64,000 nt of DNA from Tethya wilhelma (lineage: Eukaryota > Porifera > Demospongiae > Tethyida > Tethyidae): contig CAXIPT010000009.1 of NCBI GenBank assembly GCA_964030475.1, positions 3,831,767 through 3,895,766 of the forward strand, written 5' to 3'. A program made the translations under genes and the position numbers. A model generated the notes under the pieces. It did no database searches, was not told the origin of the DNA, and worked only from the letters and a program-made list of their open reading frames with translations. Within the stretch, counting starts at the first letter, position 1. Each line of letters starts with the position of its first letter. This document shows positions 1-10,759 of the stretch, piece after piece.

Positions 1-1023
1 CTGCCTGGTTGGACGGACACTGCTACTGCCTGTACCACACGTAAGTTTACCTGCTGCACACATGCATAGATTCAAGCCATGTTGGTGCTCTTTGATGATG
101 TACAGCTATCTGTGCCACTGGGTGCAACTTGCAAGGAGCTAGCTGCTCAAATCCTGGAGAATGCATGTGAGATCGAACATCTGTGCTGTTATAGAGTTTT
201 TATCAGATTATTACCATACTGAAACCACATGATAGGTGTAGCCCAGGTTGGGATGGACCACTCTGTACTCAGTGCACTGGGACAAGACCGGGATGCTGTA
301 AGACTTTTATTATTGAAGTATAATCCAGCATATAAGCTATGCACATGTGATTGTTTGTGTACCTACAGCATCCACAGGAGGCTACTGTAATACACCAGGA
401 GAGTGTCTATGCAGTACTGGCTATGCTGGAGATAATTGTGAAGTGGGTAAGTTGAAAGTAAAAATTTATCTGTCAGGTGTCTGGTTGTAAGCTATAATTC
501 ATAGCTAGTGACTTGAAAGTTATATCTATAATGAAACTAATTACATTCATGCACTCTACTACAGATCTTCTTCCCTGTGAGCGTCAGTCTCCTTGTCAAA
601 ATGGAGCCACCTGTTCCAACGATGGTCGTGGTGGCTACTCCTGCTCCTGCCCTGGGGGCTACGAGGGAGACAGCTGTCAGACAGAGACCAACGAATGTAG
701 CCCAGACCCTTGTCGCAATGGAGCCATTTGTCAGGTATATGTGGAGTATTTAAAGTTTCATTATCAGAGTCTACATCATTATTAATTGGCCAAATAATTA
801 TTTTATTTTCACCTTCCTTGAATCAATGCACCTGATCATGCACCTATGTTTCATGTGACTTGTTGCAACACTTATCTACATAGTGTATTTCCTCTGTTGT
901 GTATAGGACCTGGTAGGTGGCTATCGCTGTGACTGTGTGCCAGGCTTCACTGGTTTGAACTGTGAGACTAACATCAATGATTGCACCAGCCCCTCTCTGT
1001 GTATAAATGGAGGAACATGCAGG
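1..1023 (+). CDS. Delta/Jagged-type (DSL family) Notch ligand, internal EGF exons, partial
   Basis: Six exons join in perfect phase: 1-40, 106-166, 236-297, 369-446, 565-734 and 907-1023. The joined product begins with the tail of a DSL domain ([20 protein letters not shown]) and continues with the two atypical EGF repeats that follow DSL domains in Delta/Jagged proteins (motifs PGECMC, GWDGPLC, then PGECLC, GYAGDNC). Standard EGF repeats follow (CQNGATC, CRNGAIC, CINGGTC). In other animals such proteins are membrane ligands of Notch. The 5' part (signal peptide, DSL) lies left of the window. No further EGF, membrane or cytoplasmic exon is visible before the next gene; the last exon is followed within 70 bases by a foldback element and a gap. 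The gene may therefore be truncated, or its 3' end may be misassembled. Family call is confident; a Notch ligand role is inferred. Confidence 0.82.
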
Positions 1024-1089
1024 GTACTAGCTGAATATAGCTGTAACCTCCTTCAGTGTGTGTTGACTTTGTTGATTTGCTATATATTA

Positions 1090-1249
1090 CAAGTAATATT
1101 TGTACTATGAGTATCTAGTGTGTATGGTAATTGTACTCCTGAGGGCTGTTGTATGTATTCCCGAGGGCGCAGCCCGAGGGAAGACATACAACAGCACGAA
1201 GGAGTACAAAACCATACACACTAGATACTCATAGTACAGATGACTTGTA
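1090..1249. repeat. Foldback (palindromic) element, copy 1
   Basis: The left arm (from GTACTATGAGTATCTAGTGT, about 1102-1165) is the reverse complement of the right arm ending at 1237 (CTAGATACTCATAGTAC), with a short GC-rich centre around CGAGGGCGCAGCCCGAGGG. No coding sequence. A rearranged second copy sits at 9232-9337. It resembles a MITE or foldback transposon; the family is not identified. Confidence 0.7.
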
Positions 1250-1440
1250 CCATAGTGGTCACTAAATAAACTCAGCTGATGTACCCTAGGGTAAAACCAC
1301 CATGTACCCTGGCTTGCTCTAGAGTTACTACTGGTGGTTAGCCAGTGTACATGGGATATGTAAACTTAGGCGGTACCTTTGAAGTATGACCTAACTATGG
1401 TACAAGACAAATTGGAACACCTTAAATAAACTTTCTTTGT

Positions 1441-1514
<74 letters not shown>
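1441..1514. repeat. (CA)n microsatellite next to an assembly gap (n at 1515)
   Basis: About 36 CA units run directly into an ambiguous base, the usual place where a contig ends. The sequence from 1250 to 1880 around it has no coding feature that I can support. Confidence 0.95.
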
Positions 1515-1879
1515 NTAAAAATAATAATAATTATTATGACAAAATTTCATCCAGCAGCGCAGCAAGCTGAGCCAATGCTTTCAAAGCCTTTGAGTATAGG
1601 TTAGTTCTTCATTTTGTCCAGATAAGTATAGACTAAGAGCAATTAATGCCATTTATCTGATTTAGACATACAAACAATTTTTAACATAGTAATACATCAT
1701 TGCTGCATGTTGAAACTTGTTGGATGAAAGTATGATAATTATACTATTATAGTGAAGGTGTTTTGGCTATATTGGTGTCAACCTCTGAAAGTGGACAACC
1801 TCTCTATAAAGGACAAAAGTCGTGCTCCCAACTTATCCGCTATATATTCGGAGGTTCTACTGTATTTTATTGGTCTAGT

Positions 1880-2455
1880 TGAGTGATTTGTTTCCTCTAG
1901 TTAGTCTACTAAGTGTGATTTGGGGAAAATTTGTTACAAGGGTTTGGTCATCTTTAATTAATATCCAATGATTTTTTGATAATGCTTTTAATTCGGTTGG
2001 TGTCGTGGTTGTAAGTTGTGACTAAGAATGGGCTTTCCTCTTTTGAGGTGTCTATTGTATATAGTGCTTAGTTTTGTTGATGATATCAGTTGTTGGGTAT
2101 CTTTTCTCATCCACTAATTTTCTTGCATGTTCATAAAGTTATCCTTGTTGGCGGTATATAATATTATTATATCTCATGGTTTCACCAATCATTATGGCTT
2201 AATTTCATGACCTAGCGCTGAGTGTGTTCACTGTTTATTGATCTGAACCTTTCTCCTTTGCATAGCTCTAGGTCTAAGAATAATAATAGTTTGTTTTCAT
2301 CTGCTTCAAATGTAAGTTTTAGAATTGGGTGTATTCAATTAATTGGTGAAATAAATAATAATAATTCAGTTTCTCCTATATCTGTATCATCTATAAAGTG
2401 TTTCCATAGCTTGATGTTTCCAATTGGTTAGGTTAATCGTTATTTCTTCTATGGT
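1880..2455 (-). pseudogene. Penelope-like element relic (reverse-transcriptase region)
   Basis: This stretch is a decayed copy of the minus-strand Penelope-like element at 20.4-22.8 kb. It shares, in order, the GTGATTTGTTTCCTCTAG block (1884 versus 21028), the TGTGAC(T/C)AAGAATG block, the CACCAATCATTATGGCTT-like block and the TCATCTATAAAG block. Reading frames are broken throughout. Confidence 0.6.
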
Positions 2456-2677
2456 ATGGTGGCATTTTATTACTAGTACAGTGCACGTGGTTGTTCTGGA
2501 TATATTTGTATGTATCACCTGTGACAACTCCATGCAATTAATGAATAGTCTACTGTATAATCAAAAACTTGTTTTCAAAACATCAGCAAGAATAAACAAA
2601 AAGCTAAAAATCACAAACTGTAGAAATGTACATAATGATAATTATGCACTATAGTCCAAGAACAATACAATATTCAT

Positions 2678-4146
2678 TCACTGGCTCAATGTAGAGTTTG
2701 ATGCTACATTCAGTGAATCAAAACCAGCCGAAAAGATATTTGCCACTTTGTAGTCGAGGTAGGATCCTTGAAGTAGACCCTTTCCTTGACTGCTGGGATG
2801 GATGGTGGACCAACAGGTGTGGTCTTTGTCACTGCCAAAGGACTCGCGACTCTCCATGAACTTCCACATAGATGTGCTCATGACTGGGATGGGGTGTTCC
2901 ACAGTGGGAAGGTGAAGGAGCTCTTTTTCAACATCAATTTTCACATCCTTGTGAAGAAATTGGCCTAAAAACACAAATGCATGTTGTAGTGTGGTTAGTG
3001 TATGTGATATTACTGAACTGTAAAATCTATAAAAAAAACCTTGCAAAAGTCCTTACCTATGATTCCTTCCATCTTGCTCAATCCATGGCTCTCCCAGAAC
3101 ACATCGAGATGATGATGCTTGATAAATCGAACAGTAAAGTTCAGACCCAGTTCTCTGAATTCCACAGTAATGCTGGCCGTCTGAATTCTCACGTGAGGAG
3201 TGCCTATCTTTGAAGATATGAGTAGCTTTCCTTTTGTGATGATGAGGCGTTCCATTTGATGAGCATCAAGTAAAAATTCTCCGTTAAAGTTCACGTGAAA
3301 GTTGCTGATGTCAAACTTAATCTTGGTGGTATTTTTTACAGCCGAGTTGAACACTGAGATTCCAATTTCTCCCATCCAAGTATTATTGCTGTCTTCATCA
3401 GGGATGAACTTGGCATTCACTTGTAGCATATCATTTCCGAGAAGTTTAAAGTAGCTGTTCTTTTCGCCTTGTACTGAGTAGCAGAGAATATTGTCATCAG
3501 AGAGCTTCACAGCAAAGTGAGGATCATTGCCACCCATAGCATAGCTTCCACCTCCTTGGCCTCCTTGTCCTCCTTGGCCTCCTTGACCACCTTGACCTCC
3601 CTGACCTCCCTGGCCTCCTTGACCTCCTTGACCTCCTTGGCCTCCCTGACCTCCCATGCCTCCTCCCTGACCTCCCTGACCTCCTTGCCCTCCTCCTTGA
3701 CCTCCCTGTCCTCCTTGGCCTCCTCCTTGGCCTCCCTGTCCTCCTTGGCCTCCTCCTTGACCTCCCTGTCCTCCTTGGCCTCCTCCTTGGCCTCCCTGTC
3801 CTCCTTGGCCTCCTCCTTGACCTCCCTGTCCTCCTTGGCCTCCCTGGCCTCCCTGGCCTCCTTGACCTCCACCATTATAACCTCCATCTGCAGCTGGGCC
3901 GACTGGAACATCTCTCCTTCTGCGATCATCCAATTTCTTTTTGAGTAGATGCAGATAGTTGTCATCCTGTTGGGCGGCATCAGTTTCTGATTCGTCTATT
4001 GCAGCCTCTCCTTGTAGTACTTGGTCATCGGTTAGATCTCTAGCTTGTCGCAGAGCATCATCTTCTTGCTTGACACGATCACTCACTCCAAGATAGATGA
4101 GAGCAGCAGCCACCAGGAGAAAGTAGCAATAGCTTGAGATTGACAT
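2678..4146 (-). CDS. Secreted Gly/Gln-repeat protein with an ITIH heavy-chain C-terminal domain
   Basis: Two exons (3057-4146 and 2678-2964, intron 2965-3056, phase 1) encode 458 residues. An N-terminal hydrophobic segment (about residues 5-21, YCYFLLVAAALIYLGV) is a signal peptide. An acidic spacer follows, then a possible furin site (RRRR, near residue 78), then about 110 residues of GGQGGQ repeats. The C-terminal half starts at NDPHFAVKL and contains FIKHHHLDVFWE, EGIIGQFLH, CW and GKGLLQGSYLDYKVANIF. This order matches the C-terminal domain of inter-alpha-trypsin inhibitor heavy chains, where the Asp of DPHF is the chondroitin-sulfate/hyaluronan ester site after Asp-Pro cleavage. No VIT or von Willebrand A domain precedes it. 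It is likely an extracellular matrix protein (inference). Translation stops at 2678 after STLSQ. Confidence 0.75.
3541..3885 (-). repeat. Coding minisatellite for the Gly-Gly-Gln repeat
   Basis: On the plus strand it reads as runs of CCTCCTTGGCCTCCCTGTC-type units, in 9-base steps with a longer 54-60 base period in the centre (3710-3840). It encodes the GGQ repeats of the ITIH-like protein. Length variation between alleles is likely, and long open frames in other phases here are artefacts of this repeat. Confidence 0.9.
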
Positions 4147-4237
4147 GGTTGTGTGCAGCTTTGCAGTCCAAATGCTGAACAGTATAGTTAACTTCAGATT
4201 CAGACTATAAATTGATGGACTATTTGAAATCTAGCTG

Positions 4238-4245
4238 CTTTTATA
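4238..4245 (-). promoter_or_regulatory. TATA box of the ITIH-like gene
   Basis: The minus strand reads TATAAAAG here, about 92 bases upstream of the start codon at 4146. A transcription start near 4212-4216 would leave a 5' leader of roughly 65-70 bases. Predicted from the consensus only. Confidence 0.45.
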
Positions 4246-4953
4246 TGCAAGCAGTGTTAGTGAGGGAATAATGTTAATGTTCAGCCATTGAGTCATAATG
4301 TGAAGCTTCATAAGAGAAAGATTTGCTACACCCACACATATTCAATTGAATAGAGAACTTCAGTAAGACACACCTGTATTGTTTTTAACAATGGTGCGCA
4401 GACCATCTCACTATGAAGAATAAATTTACTATTTTTGCTTGAGTAAATGCATACGATGTTTATAACTTCTTCCAGGGCCAAATTAGAATTTGTTAAAAGT
4501 TGGGTACACCCATTTAGCCAGTTACAATAAGTTTTATGTGTTCTTGAGTAAACACACAACAATTCAACAACCCAATGGCATAATGTAAGTTTACAAGGGG
4601 TGCACTGGTATATATGGAAAAGTTTTTTGTTCTAATTTAGTGAAACTTTTATGCATACCTTGAGGCCTTGTTAATAACCATGCAATTTTAACACCAATTA
4701 AAAATATTTTTTTCTGTAGGAAATGGAATCAAAAACTATGTACCACTTTTGTATAATTCATTCGGTTATTTACATATAATTATGCTGTATATCATTAAAT
4801 TTTACCCACTTTTAAATGTGAGAATTTTTGATCATTGCAACATGTATGCTACCACTTCCGGTATGTCGTCTAGCCCCGCCTACCCATGTGACTGTACATC
4901 AGTGGTAAATTAGAAATTCAGCAGAAACTCAAACTTCAGCAAGCCAGACAAAA

Positions 4954-7593
4954 ATGTAAGTATCTAAAATTTCAAATTATAGTATCTCTATTTAATCTCA
5001 ATGCAAATTTATCATAATGCTTTCTTTCTATAGGCAAGGATCATTTAGAGAGTTTGAACCTTACACTCTGAGTGGTGTACAAGTCACTGATAGAGAGTTG
5101 GGACGAGGCTCCTATGCTGCTGTTGTGGAGATTGAGTACAGAGGATTGAAATGTGCTGGCAAGAAGATCCATCAAGCCATTGCCCAGCAAGGACACGAAG
5201 CTTACCAACTGCGTCGATTTGCTGAAGAGTGTCGTCTTCTCAGTCAAATGAGACATCCAAATGTGGTCCAATTTCTAGGAGTTCATTTTGAGAACAGTGT
5301 AGCCATACCCATCCTGGTGATGGAGTTCCTCCCTACGAACCTGAGCAGCTGTATCGACCAATATGGCATTCTAGCAAAGGAGATCAACTACTCCATTCTT
5401 CACGATGTGTCGTTGGGCCTGTGTTACCTCCATAACCAAACCCCACCAATCGTACACCGAGATCTTTCTGCTAACAATGTTCTCCTTACCTCGAACATGA
5501 CAGCAAAGATCTCTGATCTGGGTGTGGCCAAGATTGTCAATCTCACTCCTCTCCAGATGAGTCGTATGACTGCAACCCCTGGCACCCCTACCTATATGCC
5601 TCCCGAGGTAATGGTAGCTGACCCAAAGTATGATACAAGTGTAGATATATTTTCGTATGGAATCATGATGGTTCACATCTTCAGTGGACAATGGCCACAT
5701 CCCAAGGTTGGTCAAACACGCACCGAAGCTAGCGGTCAACTTGTTCCTGTTTCAGAAGCTGAACGTCGTGAGGAGTACCTCCGTACCATTGGTCAGGACC
5801 ACCCTCTGATGGACCTCATTCTGAAGTGTGTCAATAACCATCCTCCTCAGAGAGGAAACATTTCTGAGATTGTCCAGCAACTGAAAGATGCAGTGGTCTG
5901 TTTCCCTCCATCTTTTGCCAACAAGGTGGAAATGTTGAGTCGAATTGAAGCTCTAGAAGAAGAGAAGAATGGTTTGATAGCCAACTGTAAGAAGAAAGAG
6001 ACTGAACAGGAACAAAACACTTTTCGTTTAGAGCTAGCGCACTCAACAGAAGTTGAACAGCTTAAATCAGAAGTAAGAGATATGACTGCACAAGTGGAGA
6101 TGATCACTAGTGAGAAACAAGCCATTGAAACAGAAAAGGAATCACTTGGTAAATCTTTTGACAAGGAACGTCAGACACTCAAAGAAACAAATAGAACACA
6201 AAAAGATCTGTTTGAGGCAGAGAAGCAAGCACTTCAGCAATCTATCGAAGACGAAAAAGAAGCTCACAGAAAATCATTAGTGTCACACCAACAGATCCAA
6301 AAGTCTCAAGCTAATAATATTAAAAAATTGCAATCTGAATTTAATGCACTGAAATTGAATTCTAAGGTAGAAATCTCAGACATGCAAGCAGCTCTAACTT
6401 CCAGGGAACAAGATCTAGCAACAATGAGTGCCTCTCTCTCAAGAAAGGACTCAGAGATTGCCTCCAAGAAGACAGCTCTGACTCAGAAAGATGATAGGAT
6501 CAAGAGTTTGAGTGATCAGCTCACAAGAACCAGAGAATACCTCTCATCAAAACCACAGGTGAATTAATTAAAATTAATATCATGCATCATGCTGATCATT
6601 GGGTGGCATTATCTTATTAATTTGTACCAATTAATTCTCTAGCCATTGCAGGCTAAGATAACATGGAAGCAGTGTACTGACCTTCCTAAGGCTGCTAGTG
6701 GTGGACAGACCACTGTCATCAATAATAGAGTGTATTGTGGTGGGTTTGTTGCTTACAAGGATGAAGACGAATGTACTGTCTATTGTTATGATCCTTCTCG
6801 AGACACATGGAGCCCACTACCACCACTTCCTGTCAAATGGTTTGGTCTGGGGCAAGTGAGAGGACAACTAGTGAGTGCTGGAGGTGTGAAGATCTCTGAC
6901 GGAGAAGTAGCTAGTGAACTCTATGTGTTTGACGAGAGATCAAAGAAGTGGAAGAAATTGCTTCCATCATTACCCACTCCTAGACGCTCACCAGCTGTCA
7001 TCAGCCATCCCTCAGCTCTTATCGTAGCAGGAGGAGTTACAGGGGCAGACGACACCAATGTTGTTGAAATTCTGAAAACAGATCTCGAGACATCGAAATG
7101 GCTCAGAGCTGATCGACTACCAACACCATGCCGCAGCATCTCACTACAGATTATCAGGAATATGTGCTATCTGGTTGGTGGATACAAACGCCCATGTGAT
7201 CTGGATCAAGCATTGTGTGTATCAGTGGACGAACTGCTCCACAATTCTACACCCCTCAACCAAGCACCACCCCATGGCAGAGCTGACACTCAAGACCATA
7301 TTTCTGTCTGGAAGCATCTAGCAGATACTCCAACTTATCGCCCAACTGTAGCTGTGATAGGTGAGACTGTTCTCTCTATTGGAGGAAAAGATACTCCTAA
7401 GGGTGGAATGGTTCAAAGTTCAGTCCACATGTACTCTCCCTCTACCAACTCCTGGATCTATATCTCAGATCTACCGGCTTCACGAGAGAAAGCTGCCACT
7501 GCAGTGTTGTCACCAGCAGAGATCCTTGTGATTGGAGGGTTGAATGGTGGTTTGAAGAACACGGTTTACAAAGGCACTCTTAATGTAGCATAG
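4954..7593 (+). CDS. Protein kinase (TKL-like), coiled coil, kelch propeller; copy 1
   Basis: Exons 4954-4955, 5034-6558 and 6643-7593 encode 825 residues. The start codon is split AT|G by a 78-base intron. Kinase domain about residues 15-300: glycine loop LGRGSYAAVV, lysine K44, E66 in helix C, catalytic HRDLSANNVLL (142-152), DLG in place of DFG (162-164) and PGTPTYMPPEV. HRDLSAN places it near tyrosine-kinase-like Ser/Thr kinases. Residues about 310-500 are a charged coiled coil rich in E, K and Q. After a phase-0 intron, the last 316 residues form kelch repeats (motifs GGQTTVINNRVYCGG, YDPSRDTWSPLPPLP, ALIVAGGV, ILVIGG). It is probably a cytoplasmic signalling kinase using the propeller for binding; substrate unknown. 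Two paralogs lie at 36320-39928 and 41070-43669. Confidence 0.88.
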
Positions 7594-8035
7594 GTATAAT
7601 GTAGTCAACAATCATTATAATAGTTGTGCTTTCTTAGTGAGTTTCAGAGTAGTCATTATAATTATTTGATTAATTATTCTTGTTCATTAACTTTGCATGC
7701 AAAATTGACACTAAATTAAGTATAAATATTATTGTAATATAATTGTGTTAAACCTAGTCTATTACAGTATATATCTATACCATCTGTTGCCTGTCACCCA
7801 TGTAATGACTTCTGGTTTCTGAGACTATAGTGCTCATGAGTGTATGTGAAATGACCTTCATACACCAGAGAGAGCATGATAGTCAGTTTCTGCTCATCTC
7901 AGCAGTTTCTTTAGAGCATTGCATGGTGTCCTACCATAATCAGTGTAGAGCTCATATACCCTGTGCGCTGTAAAATGAGTAAGATGTTTCAGTGCAAACA
8001 GCATGACATTGTATGTTGTGAATCTTTATAAAAAA

Positions 8036-8072
<37 letters not shown>

Positions 8073-8526
8073 GGGGAGGAAAGGACAAATTATGTTGGCA
8101 CTAAACTACAATTACTGTGATCCATGAATATGGCCATAAACATGACAACCCTCAAGCTTGTACTACTGACTAGGAAAGATTAGCAAGTTTAAACAGTAAT
8201 AACTAGCAAGGAGCTGGTGATAAAATAATCATCACATTTAAAACCTATACATTCAACCAAGCTTGCATGTTCTAGCTTTCTCTTTCAATTGCTGACCACC
8301 TACAGGCTACTTTAATTTTCATGGCCAGTATAATATAGTGCTTATTTAGATATATACCCCACTGGTGAAAAAGTCCATGGTGCACAATCAAACAACCAGA
8401 CAGTCAAACCAAACACTATATCCCAGTGAGCATGCACACACAGGGTAATGACAACACATCACTGTATATAGACTGATTGATGCAGGCTATAGCTACGGTG
8501 TACCTGCTCTATAAAGAACTAGTACA
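7594..8526. other. Intergenic, no gene seen; (GT)n at 8038-8070
   Basis: No splice-compatible coding exon or known repeat was recognised apart from the 33-base GT microsatellite. Confidence 0.6.
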
Positions 8527-8619
8527 TTAATTTGGTTCGTAGTCCTCCACTGCTTGTTTCCAAAGGAAAGAATAGTTGATTCCTTGAATTGGATCAATTA
8601 TAGGCCATGTATCTTTAGT
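8527..8619 (-). CDS. Possible orphan terminal exon, unknown product
   Basis: On the minus strand an acceptor (AATTTCAG) is followed by 30 in-frame codons, TKDTWPIIDPIQ then GINYSFLWKQAVEDYEPN, and a TAA stop. Its composition looks protein-like, but no upstream exon is seen before the gap at 9231. Not recognised; it could be chance. Confidence 0.25.
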   Translation of the reverse strand, partial: TKDTWPIIDPIQGINYSFLWKQAVEDYEPN

Positions 8620-8845
8620 CTGAAATTGAACAAGGAAAACAGATAACACATTATGAAATTATACCCTTCCGTTTATGAAATAGGGCTTGCTAAATTTTGT
8701 AGACTATTTGGTAAATTTCGACATTTTTAAAATTAAAACTGAAAAAAAATTGCTAAAAAATAACATGCTGCTTTTGCCAGAAAAAAATTATCATCTGTAG
8801 AATGTAAAATTTTAGCTAAACAAAGTGAAATGTTGCATATCTATG

Positions 8846-9007
8846 AGGTGTACAAATTTGTACGCCTCCAAAATTACGAAGAGTATACAAATTTGTACAC
8901 TTTCAAATTTTGAAGGTGTACAAATTTGTACACCCATTCAAGATGTAAAAAATTGTACAAATTTATATACCATTGGTCAGGTCAAGGGTGTACAAATTTG
9001 TATACCC
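8846..9007. repeat. Cluster of five GTGTACAAATTTGTACAC palindromes
   Basis: Near-identical palindromic units occur at about 8846-8867, 8883-8901, 8915-8934, 8954-8970 and 8986-9007. The unit at 8915-8934 (GGTGTACAAATTTGTACACC) is a perfect 20-base palindrome. Spacing is 32-38 bases. Function unknown. Confidence 0.85.
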
Positions 9008-9231
9008 GTGTCAGAATTCACACACCTTTGTTCAACTTTGGACACTTTATGTAAGATTTTGTCAAGATTTGAAATAATTAAGACTTGCTGAAATTTTACA
9101 AAAACTTAGTGAATTTTAGCACCCTCTCATATAAACGAAAAACCAATTCCATAATGTGTTAAGTGCGATTTTGACAAAAATTACTATTTTCCAATTTCAC
9201 AAGTAAACCATATCATTTGAAAGCTCTCATN

Positions 9232-9337
9232 ACATACAACAGCCCTCAGGAGTACAAAACGAGGGAAGACATACAACAGCCCTCAGGAGTACAATTACCA
9301 AACACACTAGATACTCATATAGTACAAATATTACATG
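9232..9337. repeat. Foldback element, rearranged copy 2, at a gap
   Basis: It shares ACATACAACAGC, GGAGTACAA and ACTAGATACTCAT blocks with 1090-1249, but one inner block is tandemly repeated (ACAACAGCCCTCAGGAGTAC twice). It begins immediately after the ambiguous base at 9231. Confidence 0.65.
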
Positions 9338-9419
9338 AGTCCGTGCCAAAGATTTTGTCTGTTATAATTTTATTGAGTTGTCTGTTGCTGGGAGTGTCCG
9401 TTATGGGAGGTTCCCCTGT

Positions 9420-9720
9420 ATTGAACATTCGAACATCTACAATCAAATATATAGCTCAGGCATAGCTATAAACACCTACAAAATAGTAATCACAAACAAA
9501 CAGACATAAAAACATGATTAAAATGAAGGAAATATTACTGGATATAATAAGTTTATTATTATATGCAAATTAGAAACACTAACCAAATTATCCAATAAAG
9601 GTCTTAATAAAACAATTTATGACAACAAGAATTAAACAAACTTTACTTGATTACCAGATGCTCATAAAGTTCAGGTATGCAGTTCCCACCCATCCTGACA
9701 GTATCACATCAATTAACTTG
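9420..9720 (+). pseudogene. Penelope-like element 3' end, degenerate GIY-YIG region
   Basis: It aligns block by block with the 3' part of the element at 23800-24115: ACCTACAATCAAATA, AGCTCAGGCATAG, ATGCAAATTAG and CAGTTCCCACCCATCCTGAC. Frames are broken. From 9721 to 10444 I see only AT-rich sequence with no gene. Confidence 0.65.
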
Positions 9721-10444
9721 ATTTGACATAATATTTATACATTGGATTCATATCTGAGTCCGCAAGTGCTTTGACATACATGATAACTATAAGAATTTAT
9801 AGTTCAGGCACAGAGACAGAGATCTCGTTCAGAACATTGGGTAGAACTGTGATCAATCAATCAAGAAGCACTTTCCTTGTACAACCGGCAATACAAAGTC
9901 TTCCTATATCCTCCAATGTTGAAAGTGATTAAAGGCTTGGTTTAGAGGGCTAAGAATATTTATGGTAATATGTAATTAGTAATACATGGTTTTAATTGTC
10001 AACATAACTTAAATTAATCCATCAGGATCTAGCTGGAGCCTGGTGGGCCATCTGGGGGCCTAAGCATCAGAGGACTCAAGAAAGGGTTATTTAGGATATC
10101 CGCGAGTGAAAGTTTGTTGAGAGTCATGATAATATTATTATGCCAATTAGAAGAGATACAATATACATTGTCCTTGAGACATTAATAATAATTATTAATT
10201 TATCATTAATGATTAATAAATCATTATTAATATAATGATATAATTAGGATAGCCAGCTAGGCCCTTTTATGGTAACATAGATTAATAAAGTGATCATTTT
10301 CAAAGTGTCTATAATATTATAATATTATAACAATTAAAATAAATTTAAAAAAACAAAACATTTACTCAGTGTGTACATATTTAATATTAAGCTTAATATA
10401 TATAATTGAAGACTGGTAATACACCTAAAAATAATAGTGAGTTA

Positions 10445-10526
10445 TTATTGTTGTAGTCTACTAAATGTACCTTTGTAGACGGTGTTCTTAGTACTACCAT
10501 TAACATACCCTCCAATCACAAGTATC
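10445..10526 (-). pseudogene. Kelch C-terminal fragment of a fourth kinase-kelch paralog
   Basis: Minus-strand reading gives ILVIGGYVNGSTKNTVYKGT and then a short tail to a TAA at 10445-10447. This matches the last kelch strand of the three kinase-kelch genes (ILVIGG...NTVYKGTL). The rest is cut off by the ambiguous base at 10527, so it is either a pseudogene or the end of an unassembled gene. Confidence 0.7.
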
Positions 10527-10622
10527 NCCTAAACAAAAACTAGAAAGCTTTGAAACTGAGATTATAAATTCATGTACTTCATTGTAGCCATCTTCTTGTA
10601 GAGTTCAAAGGTCATTGATTAT

Positions 10623-10650
10623 CCACGTGGCAATATTATGCGCATGCGCA
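10623..10650. promoter_or_regulatory. E-box-like CCACGTGG and NRF1-like TGCGCATGCGCA motifs
   Basis: Both palindromic motifs lie within 28 bases. The same TGCGCATGCGCA core occurs at 63494-63508. No gene start is visible next to it, so this is a motif match only. Confidence 0.3.
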
Positions 10651-10759
10651 TTAGCTACCCTAGCAGCCAATGTATATAGCTTCTACTCAGATAACTTTTT
10701 GTAGGGACTAACCAGTCTCTGATAGTCTCCTCACTGTAGTGTTGAAAAAAGTGAATGAA

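Noticed and set aside
3507..3980. Long open frames on both strands over the Gly/Gln repeat (Glu/Lys-rich and Ser/Leu-rich)
   Set aside because: They are other-frame readings of the same minisatellite inside the ITIH-like gene; composition is purely repeat-driven.
8038..9337. CRISPR-like spacing of the 20-base palindromes
   Set aside because: Spacers are short, AT-rich and variable in length, the genome is eukaryotic and no cas-like gene is present.
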